From NCBI GenBank assembly GCA_963576785.1, contig OY756141.1:2480001-2544000 (forward strand): a DNA stretch of 64,000 bases, read 5' to 3'. Each line of letters starts with the position of its first letter. Within the stretch, counting starts at the first letter, position 1. A program made the translations under genes and the position numbers. The DNA comes from Chlorophyllum brunneum. Lineage: Eukaryota; Basidiomycota; Agaricomycetes; Agaricales; Agaricaceae. This document shows positions 22,526-36,400 of the stretch, piece by piece. Below the pieces are notes generated by a model, which saw only the letters and a list, made by a program, of their open reading frames with translations, was not told the origin of the DNA and ran no database searches.

Positions 22526-23055
22526 AAGAGTCAACGATTCGTTCAAGGCTGCGTCACATTGCTTATTGATACTCAGGATATTTTCCGCACTACGTTCAAC
22601 AATCCTTGTTTTTCGTTCTCATGTCTTTTCTTATTACAAGTATTCCCTCCTTTCTTACCACATTTCTATGTACATAAACCACTCGATTCAACGGAGCAAT
22701 CGAGTTCGATCTGAATCCACGATTCAATATTCGACATCCAGATTTCATGTGCTATGTTCTATGTTCTGTCTGTTTTCATATGCTTTTTTGCCCATTGCTA
22801 CTTCGCGTCCATGGCCCATTATCGGACGCAGTTCGTGTATATGTATATGCACTTTCCACTATCTAGCGGCTCAATGCCCTAGTGTAGCTAGCTGCTCATG
22901 ACGTTTTGCTCTTGTATAATACCGACACCGATCTGGAGTTCGGGAACACGACTCGTCTTCGTTACCAGTCCTAAGATTCAGACGCAAATTCGCCACTGAC
23001 TGTGTTACTGTAATGGGGTGAAATGCGCTCGCACAAATAGGATGTTTTCTATGTT
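22526..23055. other. Intergenic region between convergent genes
   Basis: A 530 bp pyrimidine-rich stretch follows the large Ser-rich gene and precedes the stop of the minus-strand small protein. No coding frame is convincing; it should contain both 3' UTRs. Confidence 0.6.
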
Positions 23056-23853
23056 CTATGAAGAGGGCGTCGATGTGAGGTCAGCATAAGGAGCATCTAT
23101 CCAGATTGCCTGCATATCACCAGAGTCAATTGAGTCTCCCCTCAGACTGAACAAGGAGCTAAACGCACCTTCGCAATGGTTCTCTCATTCCCGTCCTTGT
23201 CCACGAACGTCCTCACACCTTCCTTTGCAACACTAGGCGTATTCACAAACCTTGCCACGCTCTCCAGCTTGTCAATGTCAACCTCATAGCCGTCTACTAC
23301 ACGATCCATCATATTTGGGCTAGCAGTTCCCTTTCTAGCATTCAGCGCCATAGAAAGTTGTGAGGGATAAAACCGGGTGTCCGCTTTGGATGGTCGCGTG
23401 TGTTGCTGCGCCGCTGCTTCTAGGTCGTGTTCATAGTCCTTGCGCGCTTTGAATAGTTCAACCGTGTTTGACGCTGTCGTGTCCTACGTTTTCTACCGCG
23501 TTATCAAGAAGTAAGGATAGAATGCAGGAGTCGAGGCGTACAGTTCGGATGGCTTTCATGTGGTGGTCTACTTTGACAGGACCTAGTCTCTGCAAGTTGG
23601 CCAAGAAATGAGGATCCCAAGCATCTTGCTTGATGGCTAGATGAGACGGTGCGTAAGGAATGAGTTCTCGAAGCTCCCAGGAAGGACTCTGCAGACCTGC
23701 TGTCTTATGTTCACTCGCCGACTTGTCTCGAGCTCGCTCTCTATTCACCCCGGTAGGCAGTTCGGTGGGATTGGGTGTCTGTTTGCCCGCCCATGCCGGT
23801 GGTTCGGAACGTTTAGGAAGCTTCCTCGTTGCCCTTGACGCGGAATTGCCCAT
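23056..23853 (-). CDS. Conserved-looking small fungal protein with N-myristoylation signal
   Basis: Three exons joined at consistent phases give about 225 residues. It starts MGNSASRATRKLPKR, a classic N-myristoylation site (Gly2, Ser6) followed by basic residues, so it is probably membrane-attached. Later come EPPAWAGKQTPNPTE, DAWDPHFLANLQRLGPV, a helical TVELFKARKDYEHDLEAAA, and VDIDKLESVARFVNTPSV. The last intron joins ERTIAK to AIWIDAPYADLTSTPSS and a stop. The DPHFLANLxRLGPV block strikes me as conserved in other fungi, but I know no function for it. Upstream of 23853 lies about 680 bp shared with the 3' end of the Puf gene. Confidence 0.75.
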
Positions 23854-24537
23854 GGAGAGATCAAGGTGGAATCCAGGTGTTTCCGCACTTATGACGTTTA
23901 TATGTCAGGGTCGGAGTCAGCACGCCGATCACTCAAGAAAATTTCATTGTTGCAAAGCGTACATCGTCAACCACAATTGCTGATACAAAAATAAAGTATG
24001 CGTTTAGTACCGCTTTCAGTCTGAGTCTATCCAAATGCCCCCAGATGCCCACATTCTTGGGGCAAGAACCATGAAAAAGGCAAACCGAATCCAACACTAA
24101 GATACGCAGTCAGAGAAATAGAGAGAGAAAAAAACTAAGTCTATCGTTTTATGACTGCTAAAGAAGACAGTCGAATCATTGTTGTACACATATATGAAGC
24201 ATATGGATGTAGAAAAAGGGGAAGGCGAACTATTCCATCGGACAAGCTACGGCTGCGCAAAGCATAATTCTAGCATCAACCAAACACTGCACATATATGG
24301 GCCCCATTTTTAAGCGAGAGGGAAAGAGGTCAGAGATAAGAGGGAGAGAGAGGGTGGTGATAGAGGTCGATGGATAGGGGTATAAAGCAACGAGCGATCG
24401 ATCTAGAACTTGTTAACCAATGGACCACAAATTTAGGCAAGGAGTTAAGGAGTGTGCGGATCTGAGGATGGGACGGAAGATAGATAGGGTAGGGATAGAT
24501 AAAAGGCGTCATGATCGTTCGTCATGGGCTTGAAAAG
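23854..24537. other. Intergenic: promoter of small protein and 3' flank of Puf gene
   Basis: AT-rich sequence with GA-rich runs near 24110-24130 and 24320-24360. I see no gene. The right half is probably the 3' UTR of the RRM/Puf gene. Confidence 0.55.
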
Positions 24538-27500
24538 TCAAAATCCTCCCATGTTGTTCGCGGGATTCTGTTGATATTGGTACATAGGATAATGTTGGTA
24601 AGCATGGGGAAGCATTTGCTGAGGAGGAGCCATCCCTCCGTATGATGGTTGAGGCTGACCAACTCCAAGAAGATTAGGCGGCTGAGACATGGCGGGGGAT
24701 TGAGTTCCGTAGTTCGGCATAGGAATACTACCATTACCCGGCATTCCGAGCCTGCGGGTCGCCATCTGACGGGGACTGTTGCCGTCAGGAGTCCTAGCAC
24801 CAAAAGGACTGAAAGAATCAACAGTTGGGGGGTATGGAGCAGGTGCGGGAACTGGCGCGGCCAGATTAGAGCGACGAGCCTGGGTAGGTTGGGGTTGCCC
24901 ATATCCATGGTCAAGAGGAAGGGGCGCAGGGCCTGCCTGAGGATTCTGACCACCCATTTGTAAAGCTGCCATCATTGAAGCGAAGCCCTGATCATTAGGC
25001 GGATAAGAGGGCAACCCAGGAACACCTGCAAAGGCATTCTGATTTCCGGCCTTGGATTTCCCACCTGCAGGGATGCTGGTGTATGTGGGTTGGTAGTTGG
25101 GAACCTGTAAGCCAACCTCTTCAATAAGCCTGCGATAAGCTTGGGTCGCTATGACCTTGAGCTCAATCAGGACGCGCTTCGTAGCCTCGATGTAATTCAT
25201 TTTATCCACAGGATCGATGAAAGCGCTCGTTAAAATTTTGTGGACGACGGCGACACCATTGACCTGGTCCCCCAAGACGTCGGTCAAAACGTGGTCACCA
25301 GGGGAGTTGAAAAGAGCTTCAACGATTTGACGAGAGGCATTAGGCTCGTTCTTTTGGTTGACGATGCGCAATACAGTCAGAGAAGCCAACTTATGCGTGC
25401 AGAGATGAGAAAGATGGGGGGTGAAACGAGGCGCCAGCAGATTGTAACGCGATGGGAAGTTGGAAGTGTCCAAGAGCCAGGTGAGCAGGAGCGCTCCATT
25501 AGGATTGGTAGCCAAGGGGATGGAGTTCAAGATGATGGCAGTGGCAACCCTCCGTTGTTGACTAAGGGTAATGTGGGGGCTCTCGAGACACGCCCTCATA
25601 CTGCGAGCTCCAAAACGTCCTTGGGCAACTTCCCACATACGATCGACGATAGCATCGAAAATAAAATCATTGGCAGGTTGCCGGAAGCGCAAGCAGCACC
25701 TGAAGAGGGCTTTGAGTGCCAACTAACATCTCGAAAAATTCATACGCACTGTACAACGTAATTGCCGAATTGATCCAGTAGAAGAGGAGGCGCATAAGCC
25801 CTCAAATTTTGAGCGACCAAGCCAACTTCTTCAGGAGATGAAACGCATTCAATTATCTTTTGTGCTGCCCATGTACCGTTTTTATGAATACCGATCATTG
25901 CGAGGTGAGGAGCAAGACGCTCCAACATTGCGAAACGAGGTCCTGCAGAACATTTTTCAAATAGTTTTTGAACGACCTGAAAAACTAATCAGTGGGAGGG
26001 TCGAACACAATCAAGATATCGACTCACTGTATTACCAAGCCAGTCCGAAGCGAGGTCAACAATTTCACTGTCCATGAAATCTGCTGCAACCTGGTCTATT
26101 TCTTCTGTGCCCATCGAACCAGAATCTAAGCGCTTGCGCAGTTCTCGGAGCTTGGCAGCATCCCAGCGTCTGTTATTAGGCCGTTCCGAGACAAGAGGGA
26201 TGGTAGTATAGTACATAGTCGGGGGACGAAACTCTGCACATCATATTGAGTAATTAACTCCAAGGGCTTCATGCATATAGCTCACCGGCAAGGGCTTGAA
26301 TATCCACTTCTGCATCAGGACTACCAGCACTCAATTCCCTCATGATCATCTGCTGCTCGGTAACCGATGGGGTAAGTCCCGGAGGCTTGGCCAGCCCATC
26401 GGAAACGTTATGGATGCCAGAGCCAATCATGCTTAGCAGAAGGTTGGATCGATAATTCTCAACAGCCCCACCCAAGACTTGCTGATCAGCTGGAATTGTG
26501 GATGCACCCTTGACGTTACGAAGAGCATGTATCGTAGCTCCGACGCTCAAATCGCCAATTCCTTGAACCACAACGCTAGAGCTTTCCTCCGGCCCACCGG
26601 CACCTTCTTGGCCACTCTTGACAGGGACTTTAGCGAAGCCGATCCTGATGGCACCTACATCACTTCCCAAAACATCTCGTCCGTTCAGTGCCTTACGAGC
26701 ACGCACGGCATCATCAAGACGTTCAAAGTTAACTAAGTGGGTATGAGGATCAGAGTAACATTGTCGATAGAACCCCTGAAACGTACTGAAGCCGCAGTTC
26801 TTGTGCGTCAAAACTCGAGCTGACTCAATCGGACCATAAGGACTGAAAACGCTCAAGATAGTCGCTGGAGTGGTGCTAGAGGGAATGGAACCAATCCAGA
26901 GAGCACGAGTGGGTGTCGATTGCAGTTGGGCGTCCATATTGTTGAGACCACCATTGCCACCTGCATTCTTGCCCGTGGAGTTGGGAGAAGTAGGGCCGGG
27001 ACTGACAGGTGTACCCTTTGCAGGAGCAACAGGTGCACTGTCAGCTTTACCGAATCCAATGCGAACAAGTTGACCATTGGGCATGTTGATGTTCCCTCCG
27101 AGTCGATTCAAAACATCGTCTTTGGCGCGGATGGCGTCTGATTGATCCACAAAGTTGACGAAACCGCATTCCTAAAACTGGATTAAAACCATTTATCAAA
27201 AATGTCCAATGCACATACTTTTTCGGGCAAAAGGCGTAAGCTTTCGATAGCACCGTAGGGAGCAAAGACGTGGATTAATTGTTCACTTGTGACAGAACTA
27301 TCCAGGTTTCCAATCCAGAGCGACCGAGTCGGGGTCTGCATCTGAGACGACTGTGCCTCCGACTTCGGAGAAACAGACCTATTTTGGTTGGACTGGCTAT
27401 TAGGAGCGAGCATATAGGCTGATGCACCCCTTCCTCCTCCCGAGACTTCTCCTCCGTTGGGAAAGTGAACAGAGGGAGAAGAAGATGTCCTAGGCCCAGT

Positions 27501-28780
27501 CAGCTTGTGATCAGTTTTGAGGATGCTTGACGGGTTGCTAATGTTATTTCCGAGGTTATTGGAGACTAAACTGTGATTAGCGTTCTGGTGGGTTAATTCG
27601 CTAAGATAGGGAAGGGTATCTGCTGCAGTCGTGGCTCTGCGGGTGATAGAGCGCATGGGGTCATCCAAGGTACCAACGGAAATCGCGCGTGGCCTCGTCG
27701 GTGCCAAGTTTTCCGCAGCTCTCAAACTCTGGCTAAGGTATGAGGACGTGTATCCGTTGTCGTGTGTAGGTGTGTCGTAAGTTGGGGTCAAGTGCTGTCG
27801 ACCGTAGCCGTGGTCGTCATATTCTCCAACAAGGTACTCTTCATCAATTTCAGCGGCAGGCGTTGAAATGAGCGAACCGACTTGAGGCCTCCGGCCATAG
27901 GTGGAAACAGTGCTGGCACGCATACGGATCGGGTTAGCTAGGTTACCAGCGATGGCAGCCTGAGCCTGATTACGCAATTCCGACAACGTTGCTGCGGGAG
28001 GCCTATGATCGTCCAAGCCAAGGTAGTTGAGTGTATGGACATCGAAAGCATCCGTCTCAGAATCAACGGAAGTAACAGATCGTTCTTCTAAAACTGGGAT
28101 TCCGCCTCCCCCACCTGTGGTCGAGGGCATCCAAGGGGACGAAAAAAGTGAAGAACCAAACGCTGTGCTCAAACCAGCGGATGGCAGCGTAAGGGACCCC
28201 GCGCGGAGGCGACTGGTGCGTTCATTGACGACAGATGCAGGAACGGTCGAGGCGACAGACGAGGTGTGACGAAGGCCAGGGCGGGAGGGAGCCAAACCAG
28301 ATGCGGGGCTGGCAGCTAGAGTACGCTGCGCCTGGTCGAGAAGAGGATCTTGTTGGTTGGATGTTCCAGGTAGGGTATTAGTTGCCTCCGTGAAACGCTG
28401 CTGGGCCGCGAGTTGAACGTTGGAAGGTAAGGTTCCTGCCCTAGCCCTCCTGAATCCAGAGGGGAAGTTGGTAGGAGGTAGAGTGGACCCATCCCCCGGG
28501 GTGGTCACTGAAGCAGGGCTATCATCGGGAGGAGAGCCAGAGGCGAGAGCACGTAAAGCAGGAGGCCTATACCTTGCCCCGGCTCCCAGGTTACCTTCGG
28601 CCTGCATTTGACTGAGCCTACGGTCAATCGTAAAATCAATTGAGAATGGGGAGGAAAGGGGACAGAAGAGTCAGAAACCCACCTCTTGGAAGCAGCAAAG
28701 GCAGCTGAAGGGGCCGGGGGAGGTGTTTTTCCACTGGGAACCCTCGAATAGGAGCCGTTGTCAGAGGCGGATAAAGACAT
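24538..28780 (-). CDS. RRM plus Pumilio-repeat RNA-binding protein (JSN1/PUF1-PUF2 type)
   Basis: The gene starts at 28780 (MSLSASDNGSYSRVPSGK). A long Ser/Thr/Pro-rich region is followed by two RRMs (TRSLWIGNLDSSVTSEQL...GAIESLRLLPEK; TRALWIGSIPSSTTPATI...GPIESARVLTHKNCGF), each split by an intron, and then by Puf-type helical repeats: DFMDSEIVDLASDWLGNTV, APHLAMIGIHKNGTWAAQKI, LRAYAPPLLLDQFGNYVVQC, GRFGARSMRACLES. The last exon adds further degenerate repeats and a Gln/Pro/Gly/Met-rich tail. Two RRMs plus a divergent Puf domain match yeast Jsn1/Puf1 and Puf2, which bind mRNAs for membrane and mitochondrial-surface proteins. The product is long, more than 1200 residues. The tail resembles a prion-like or condensate-forming segment. 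Confidence 0.9.
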
Positions 28781-30832
28781 TATAGATTTTGAGAAGAAGG
28801 ATTAGGGATTACGAAAGTGCTGGATGGTCGCTGGCTGTACAAGATACGAAAGCGTCAAGAGGATTAGCAATTAGAGGAAATCGCTCGCTCGAGGAGACCA
28901 ATTGACCGAAGGCGATATGGAACCTTCTTGAGGTCTAGAGCGATACTACGGGGGCTATTCGGGATGAAAAGGCCCCTGGGTAGTACGATAGAGTAGCCTC
29001 GAGAATAGGACTAAGTAATAGAGAAGGGATGTTGGGAGTAAGCACCGAAGCGCCAACAAGTTCCTCTCTGCCCGCTGGCCTCTTTCCCACGCATTCCACT
29101 TCGTCCTCCCATGCCATCTGCTGGAATATTCTCCAGAACTCCCTGCCCATATTGAACCCATCAGCTCGCATGTTTCTCCAGCCGCCCTTGGCTCCTCTTC
29201 TGCCAGCCCACAGGTCCAAATCTCACCCTCAGAGTCTTCCTCACATGATGTCTCCCACCCCAATCTATATATACACCCAGACGTCCGCCAGGACCTTCCC
29301 TACGACAACAATCGTAGCACCGGTCTTGCCATCAGCATCTCGCTTGCTATCATTTGCTATTTCTCGTGCCACAAGGACAACATCGATCAGTCTCCCATCA
29401 AATTTGTTTTTCACTGAATAGCGGTAGCCACACATGGACCGTATACACTACCCTGTTATTCTCTCCGGCTTGACCGCCTTTATGTCCGGCTAAAAAGTAC
29501 ATTCAATTCAATGAAGCGCCGAGAAGACCCATAGCGAGTACCAGGCGTTCCAGCGCTGGGGCTCCTCTCCAAGATCCCTACCCCCGAAAAGTACACAGCG
29601 ATCCTCAGTTCTCCCATAGACAACATGATGCATGATGCATGATGTACGCCTTAGGATGTCTGATTCTGATGAAATGATCCTCTCCTTAGACGGTTACCCA
29701 CTGCTCCAAAACGACGCACAGTTGGGGATTCGCAACCCCGCGTAAATTTATAGCTGCTCAACTTCCCACTTGCTCCTCTTCAGCTTATCCAACCAGTCAC
29801 AGAGTGATGGTGTCATTGCCACAAATATTCTTGCCACTTGGGGCCCACCAATAGCTAGTCCAGCTTTTTGAAAGCGGTTAAAATTGCTGGACATTTGCAG
29901 CGTTGGTGCAAAGTTTGATGATGTGTGATTCAGGGATACGTGACGTAGTGCTCAAAGTCGTCTGTATCTTTGCGGCACGGGTGAGACCTGGGGTTTGGGT
30001 AGAAGTGAGAGGCATAAGTATGATCCCGATGACGAGGAAAAACAGGGGTGGAAGTTTGAAGTAGCACCGTATTTGTGAGGGATGGGTATGCGGTTAACGT
30101 GATAGGGGAGAACATCATTATTTTTCCGATAATTGTCCTACTCAAACCCGAAAAGAACCGTATATGACCCTATCCACCATGACAGAACACAAGTCCAGTT
30201 GTTTCGGCGATCCTCGTCTTGTCTCCCCTCAACAACGGCCTGAGCTCAGTCCGAGGACCTACTGCCACTACACTTGCCTGTGAAGTTGATCATATCGTCT
30301 AGAAGTGACAGGCGTATCAAAAAGTGTTGTTTCGTTTGACCCCTCCGTCTCTGGAAAGCGAGGAACACCAGAGAGAATTTCCTTGATAGTTGCAGGTTGT
30401 AAAATATTGTCCAGTTCCGGTTCCCCGGTGCCCATCCAGTCGTTTTATCTGCGAATCTCCTACCTATAATGCCCCACTAGGGAAGCCAACGCTCCGTTCT
30501 CCTGGAATTTAATGCGCATGTGGAGGCAAATCAACTTCCAAGCCCCTCCTTTCTCAGGCCCAGCTCCAACCGCTGGTAGGACTTCAGAGAAGGCCATAGC
30601 AAACGTAGGGTAGTTGTTTCTGTCAAACTAGTCATTCTTCAAACGGTTTAGGAGATAATAGAGCAAGATTCAAGGCCGTCCTGAATGATGTGCCGTTTTG
30701 CCGGATTAGACAAAAGATGGACGGACACGTGGTACCAGGTCCCCTCAGCAATCATGAGTATGTGAAAGACAGCGGAAAAGAATAGAGTACTTACAGTGCG
30801 GCTTGCAAACTTTTGTTCATGGGTTCTTTCTA
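28781..30832. other. 2 kb intergenic region without a supported gene
   Basis: 28781-29300 is probably the Puf promoter. From 29300 to 30830 the sequence has mixed composition and only short frames, with no recognised motif. It contains a 7-bp tandem repeat near 29630 and borders the decayed kinase on the right, so part of it may be older relic sequence. Confidence 0.5.
29624..29644. repeat. Three perfect tandem copies of a 7-mer (CATGATG)
   Basis: CATGATG is repeated three times head to tail without a mismatch in non-coding sequence. Each pair of copies creates an ATGCAT centre. It is most simply a microsatellite-like slippage product. Confidence 0.8.
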
Positions 30833-32290
30833 CCCGGCTCCTGGCTCAGCGAACTCCCAGTCAATAAGAAACCCCTGCTCCTCTACTGAGATCAAGATAT
30901 TGTTGGCATTTACATCGCAGTGGATGATACCACACTTCTCCCGGGAAACTTTAATAGCTGATGCCGAATGAAATCTGAGCAATTCAACTTCTGATCGAAA
31001 CTCGGTGCGACATACTTTCAATAACATCTCTGAAGACTTTGATGAGGTCTCGGGGGTGTTTGAAAATCTCGAGCGGCCTTCCTGCGAGCTTTTCCAGAAT
31101 AGGTAGTGTACGCGTCTTGCGAGATGAACTGAGGGCCCGACCTCCAAGGTCAACGTATTTCTGCGTAATTGACTTGTAGTAGGATGCCTTGATATTACCA
31201 CTCCTCTGAACCTTATGAGGCACCGAGTTGCGCTGCAACTCCCTGAGAATATCCGGCTCTTTCATTACGCCAGGTGAATCCTCCCGCCATCCATCTTAAG
31301 GATATAGTTTGCTCGATCGATCAGGGAGTGGACCTCGAAAATGCGCCTCCCACGAATGACTAGGCATTCAGGGCGAACAGGCATTCCCGGTACAAACACG
31401 TCAGATTCCCGGAACCCTCAAACGAGGTTTATTTTGTAATTTGTGCCCTTGACCTCAGGAAACTGGTGGTGGTCAACGAATGATGGACCCTTGTTACGGA
31501 ATGTCGAATATCTCTGGCTGTTGAGTTAATGCCTTGTGCACCAAGTGCCAACGGCTGAAACGATGAAGGAAGTCACTAAGTATCCAGGGCTCTTCGCGGT
31601 AAAAGAAAGCTCGTCAGCACGAAAAAAGGGTGCAACATGACCGTGCATGAAGATTGAGAATTGCATGCGTCCTAAAATGACGCCCAAGTATTTCGCCTGG
31701 AACAGAAGCGATCTGGCCTTTGGTTTCTCCGTGTATAGACGTTTGACTGTTCAAGGAATGTTCTGCAAACCCCTCTTGGGAAGATCGGGCAGAGGGTCGC
31801 AGAAAGGATCGCGGTGCCCAGTCTTGAGTTCAAATAGTAAAAAGGAGCCGATATGAGGATGGGTATGCTGAGGTGTCTGGATCCCAGTCCTTATGGGGAG
31901 GGGGTAAGAGATCGCGCTCTTGGTTAGTGTCTACAAACTGCAGATTGGCGATGCCGAGTTTCAACAATGCAGTGACCTGAATAGTGAACGTCATTGAGCA
32001 TTGAGCAACTGTCGGAAGATGATCTCCCCAGCGGTTCATACATCTCAACCTCACGTCTATCAGATGGAATGGTTTTGAGGTGTGTTTTGTGGCACGAATG
32101 GTGAGGGTGGCCCCGAACCAAGAGGCAGCAGCTCGTCCATGAAGTATTCTACTGGGGCAGGTCCAGTCCAGAGATTGTGTAACTCAATCTGAAATTCGCG
32201 ACGAGGGTTCGCCGCATCAGGTGCAAGATGTGGGTTGATGTGAGAACGAATCTCGGCAAGACCGGCTCACCAGGGACATCGTTGTGTTGA
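30833..32290 (-). pseudogene. Decayed FunK1-type fungal protein kinase
   Basis: Pieces of one kinase appear in order along the minus strand but in different frames. The N-terminal part near 32270-32080 reads REFQIELHNLWTGPAPVEYF and then MDELLPLG, and ends in a stop (NHSI). Next are LQFVDTNQERDLLPPPHKDW (about 31950-31900), RGQI-like KGQIASVPGEILGRHFRTHA (about 31710-31650), FSIFMHGHVAPFFRADE in a shifted frame, and DFLHRFSRWHLVHKALTQQ in another. The C-terminal part has CGIIHCDVNANNILISVEEQ and FLIDWEFAEPG. These match the usual FunK1 order of N-terminal helices, RTHxF block and HxDxxxxNIL catalytic loop. Several frameshifts and internal stops mean it cannot make a full kinase. The catalytic region is the best preserved. 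Confidence 0.75.
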
Positions 32291-33400
32291 CGACCGTGAG
32301 TCCATTGTGTTGTCCTGAGCATTGGATGAAAAGGAGTTTGCGCATGTGACGCCAGTGTGGCGAACGGTTGGTCTTATTTTCTTGTTTGGACCTCGAATCA
32401 AAGCTTCACAGAAGACCTTCCTCTGCACAAATATTGTCTCTCATTACGCTCCAACGTAATAGCCCATGTCAGCTCTTAGGAAAAGAAAATCAGAATTTTG
32501 CAGTGCACAATTATTTCATGCCTCCCGAAATCATCCGAGCATAAAACACCGAGCAAACCACGAGCAGTCGCAAAAATATTGCCGCGAGGCTTGACTCAGG
32601 CCCAAACCATCCACAAAATTGTCGTCACAATCTGGGCCACCATTTTGAGCACAAGAGAAACCCTGTTTAAATTTCTATCATGAGTTGTCATAGTTTCGTC
32701 CGTTGCTGCGGACAAGTATAATGATCCATGTATGCGGGGCTCGGGCCCTGGTATTATTAATGGTGCACCCATTCACGCCGGTCATCGCGAGGTTCAGGTG
32801 AAAATCATTAACCCGACTTACTGCATCAAGCTATCAGCGATCACACGAAAGGAAGTTTCATTGCAATTTATTACGAACTATTCCTTGTTGCTATCATACT
32901 ACTATTACCCTATGCTTTCTCTTTGACCAGAGAGCTAAAGACGAGGGACTCCAAACATATCGAAATAAGAAAAATCATAGGTAGTAACGGTAGTAGTAAC
33001 GGCACCATAAAATGCATATCTTTTGCAGCACTTCAATCTCAACGGTCACTTCTAAAGCAATCCGAAATGTGCAGAAAAAGATCTGGAACGCATGAGGGGG
33101 AAAAAAGGAAAAACATTATATCTGCTACAAATCTACATTCAAGACGATGCAGAGGTGTGACGATCGCAAGAAAACAGAAAAAGAGGGAAGCAGAAAAAAA
33201 GACAAGGAATGACATGTAAATGTCTCATAGCTGCCCAAAATCGCAGCAACCAAAAACAACAGCCCAAGGAGAATCAAGCGAGAGAACGAGAAAGACGTGG
33301 GTCAAAGGCGAAGAAGGTAAAAGTTGAGAAGCTCGAAGATAGGAGAAGCCGGTTGATCCACGAGAGCAGAAGTAGCATCCGTAAGTGGATTCCAGCCGCT
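32291..33400. other. Intergenic region, no gene seen
   Basis: AT-rich to purine-rich sequence. The right part (33050-33400), rich in AAG/GAA on the plus strand, looks like the 3' flank of the GDS1-like gene. No frame with coding character is present. Confidence 0.55.
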
Positions 33401-36400
33401 TTACGATAGCGTATTTCTTGACCCAGGTCTCTTCCTCGACCTTGTCCTCTGCTGCTGCTGCAACTGCGTCTGCGCAGCCAGCGCGTCCGCGACACGTTTC
33501 GACCGCCTCAACACCTGGTTCTTCTCCTGCCTGTCCTCTGCCTGTTTCTCGGTGACTTTCGACATTGTGGCTGCTCTGGTGGACCTTGTCTTTGCGACTA
33601 CTGCCTTAGTTTCTGGAGCTGAAACATCTGACGTTCCAAACGAAGACGATGCCTCCTCGATGACGGAGTTCATTGCAAGTTGGGATCCTTGCAGAGAAAG
33701 GGAAGGTTTAGACCATTCCTCTTCCGCCATGTCTACTTTCACATTGACGCTAACCACACCTCCCTTTCCCTTCACAATAACTTTGGATATATCTTCTTCT
33801 TCCTCCAGAACCTCCAGAACCTCCACATCCTTCAACCTTTCTACATCCTCCACCTTCGCTTTTTCCTCTTCCTCACCAGGAATTAGACACAATTCTTGAA
33901 AAATCTCTTCCTCTCTCGCACTGAGTGGTGACGCAACATCTAAGCAATCTTCGTGCTTCACGCTCCCTGCTCTTCTGAGGTGGCTTTGGTACGGCTCCAA
34001 GGACGGCTCTTCTCGATGTTGGCCCGGCTTATCCCGTTCACCAATTGCCAAAACTGTTCCAAGTGTAAATGCGCCTGTCATCGGGACGGGCACGACAGTG
34101 TCTTTCTGCATCCAACTTTGCCTTGGATCGGCCTGAATCACCTTCTGGGGATTCAATGACCCACAGCCTGCAGCTGCAACGTTGCCCGTAGATGCGTTCA
34201 CTGTGGCAGTAGCCGCTGCTGCCTGAGCATGTGCAAAAGTGACCATCGACTCAAACCACCGTCCAAACTGCTTCAGCATCCTCCCACTCGAATTTGTCCG
34301 GTGGAAGTCCTTAAGGGCACTGGGGAATCGTTCCACGAGTTCATCGTTAAGAAATACGTCCAATCCTTCTATTGTCTCGCCCCTTCCCGTATTCATCGAA
34401 CAAGTGTCGAGGTCCTTGACATAAGTCTGCGCAACCTCCAAAGGAACCCACACCCCACAAACTTTCTCGCTTCCCCAGCCCCGCCCAATCACAACCGCAT
34501 TGGGCACCATACTCAGGACAGGATAACCCCTTCCTTTTCCGCACCACTCGACTATGGGTGTCAGATTCACAAAGTCGGTGTCGATCCTTCGCAGGAGGAG
34601 GTATGGTCCTAGCATCATTTGGTAGACGGATATTTCTGTGCGTGAGGTCAGCAAAATTCACTAGTGGCAGGAGATGAAATAGACCTGCCTTCGATCTGGG
34701 TGGCACTTATTGGAGGATTGCAAGGTTGGCATGTATGTACTACGATGCCCTCCGCTTCTCCTTTGGTAGGGCTGGGGCTTGGGCTCGTCTTGATTGCCTG
34801 GGGCGACACGCAGGCCTGTAGGGATGGTGAACTTGGTATTGTTGGTGTTAGGACGAGAGATGAAGGTGGAACAGAGGGAGGCGGGGGAGGCGATGGAGAC
34901 TGTGGTGACAATTCGGCAGATGCAGGAATACAGTCTGTCGTGGGTGTGGTTGGCGAATGCACCGAGAGCGCCTGTATCAGCTGTACGAGGGCAGTAGCTC
35001 CGGGTGACATTGGCGTGGGGAGGGTGAGGGGGTGTGGGTCTGAAGATATTGATCCTGTCGAGATAGCGGTTCGCATTGGTTGAGGAGGAGCTGAGCATGA
35101 TGTCGAAGGGGAGGGTGAGCTAGGGAATATGGTCGAAACATGGGCTTGGGAAAGAGGTGCCGTCTTGGCTCGTCGCCTGATCGTAGTTTGTGCATCTTCA
35201 CATTCCCGTTCTGGATTCTCGTCTTCCAGCTCGAGTGAATCATCACCCATACTCGGAAACAACGAATCAATGCCGAGGTCGAACTCTTCCTGCTTAATTC
35301 GAATAGTCTCTTCGCCCATTGCCCACTCCTGGTGTTGCGCAAATGGCACCTCCCAGTCCCATGGATCCTGCGATTCTACTTTTACCCCTGAAGTCATGGC
35401 TGCCGAAACACCACTTGCGTCCGGATTGAGCGAGGCCGCTGCCTGAGCAATAACCTCCACCACCCTGGCATCTGCCACGCTCGAATCAAAGTGATCCCAC
35501 GCATCCAGCATTCCTTGTACATCTCTTGGTTCCTCTTTCACTCTCGTTTCTGGTAACGATGAGATAGATAGAGGTGCTGATGGCGATCTCGGTCCCGGGC
35601 TTTCCCAAATCGTTTCGCCGTCGGCTTCACTGTCTACCTCGCCCTCCTCGTCCCAATCATCATTATCCTCGTCTTCGTCATCTGAGAAACTGTAGAAGTT
35701 GCGCCTCGAGCGCGTCGTGAATACTTGAGCTTCCTCTTCCTCTTCTTCGTCATCCGACTCGGGCGGAGGCGAAGATATACTATATGCTATAGAAGGCGAA
35801 CGTCGAAAAGGTTCTCTGTAGAGCTGGGCAGTGGTGGGGTAGCAAGGTTGAGGTTCATCAATAGAGGGGGTATAGGGGGGTATGGAAATAGAGCGTCGTG
35901 GATAAGGGGGAAGGCAGAAAGGTGATTCTTCTGACGGGCGCTGTTGCTCGGCACGACGTAACTGTGACTCTTCGTCAGAGTCACCAACGGACATTGCGGA
36001 ATCTGAGTCAGACTCAGAGGACGACAGGTCGACGTCCCTCGTAAGGTCGATGATGTTACTGGCAATGGTAGGCGCTTGTGTAGAGGACGAAGGTGAGGAG
36101 GGTGCGCATTTAGTGAGTGGCTTAAGACGTAACGTGAGCTTGACCTTGGGCGGAGGCTTATCGTGATCACTCTCCGAGTCCGTAGCTGGGTCCTGCGCAA
36201 TGGGAGCGGTAGCACAACTCCTGAGCGATCTTTTCCGCTTCTGCCCACAAGACTGACCAATTGCCCTCCTCTGCAACATCTTGGCCCTCTTCTTCTCCCT
36301 TGCCTCGTTCTCTGACTGTCCAACCTTGCCATTTTCTCCATAATCGGAAAGTCGGATGCCGGCCCTTGCGAATGGACAGGGTGCGCCAGTGGCACGGCTG

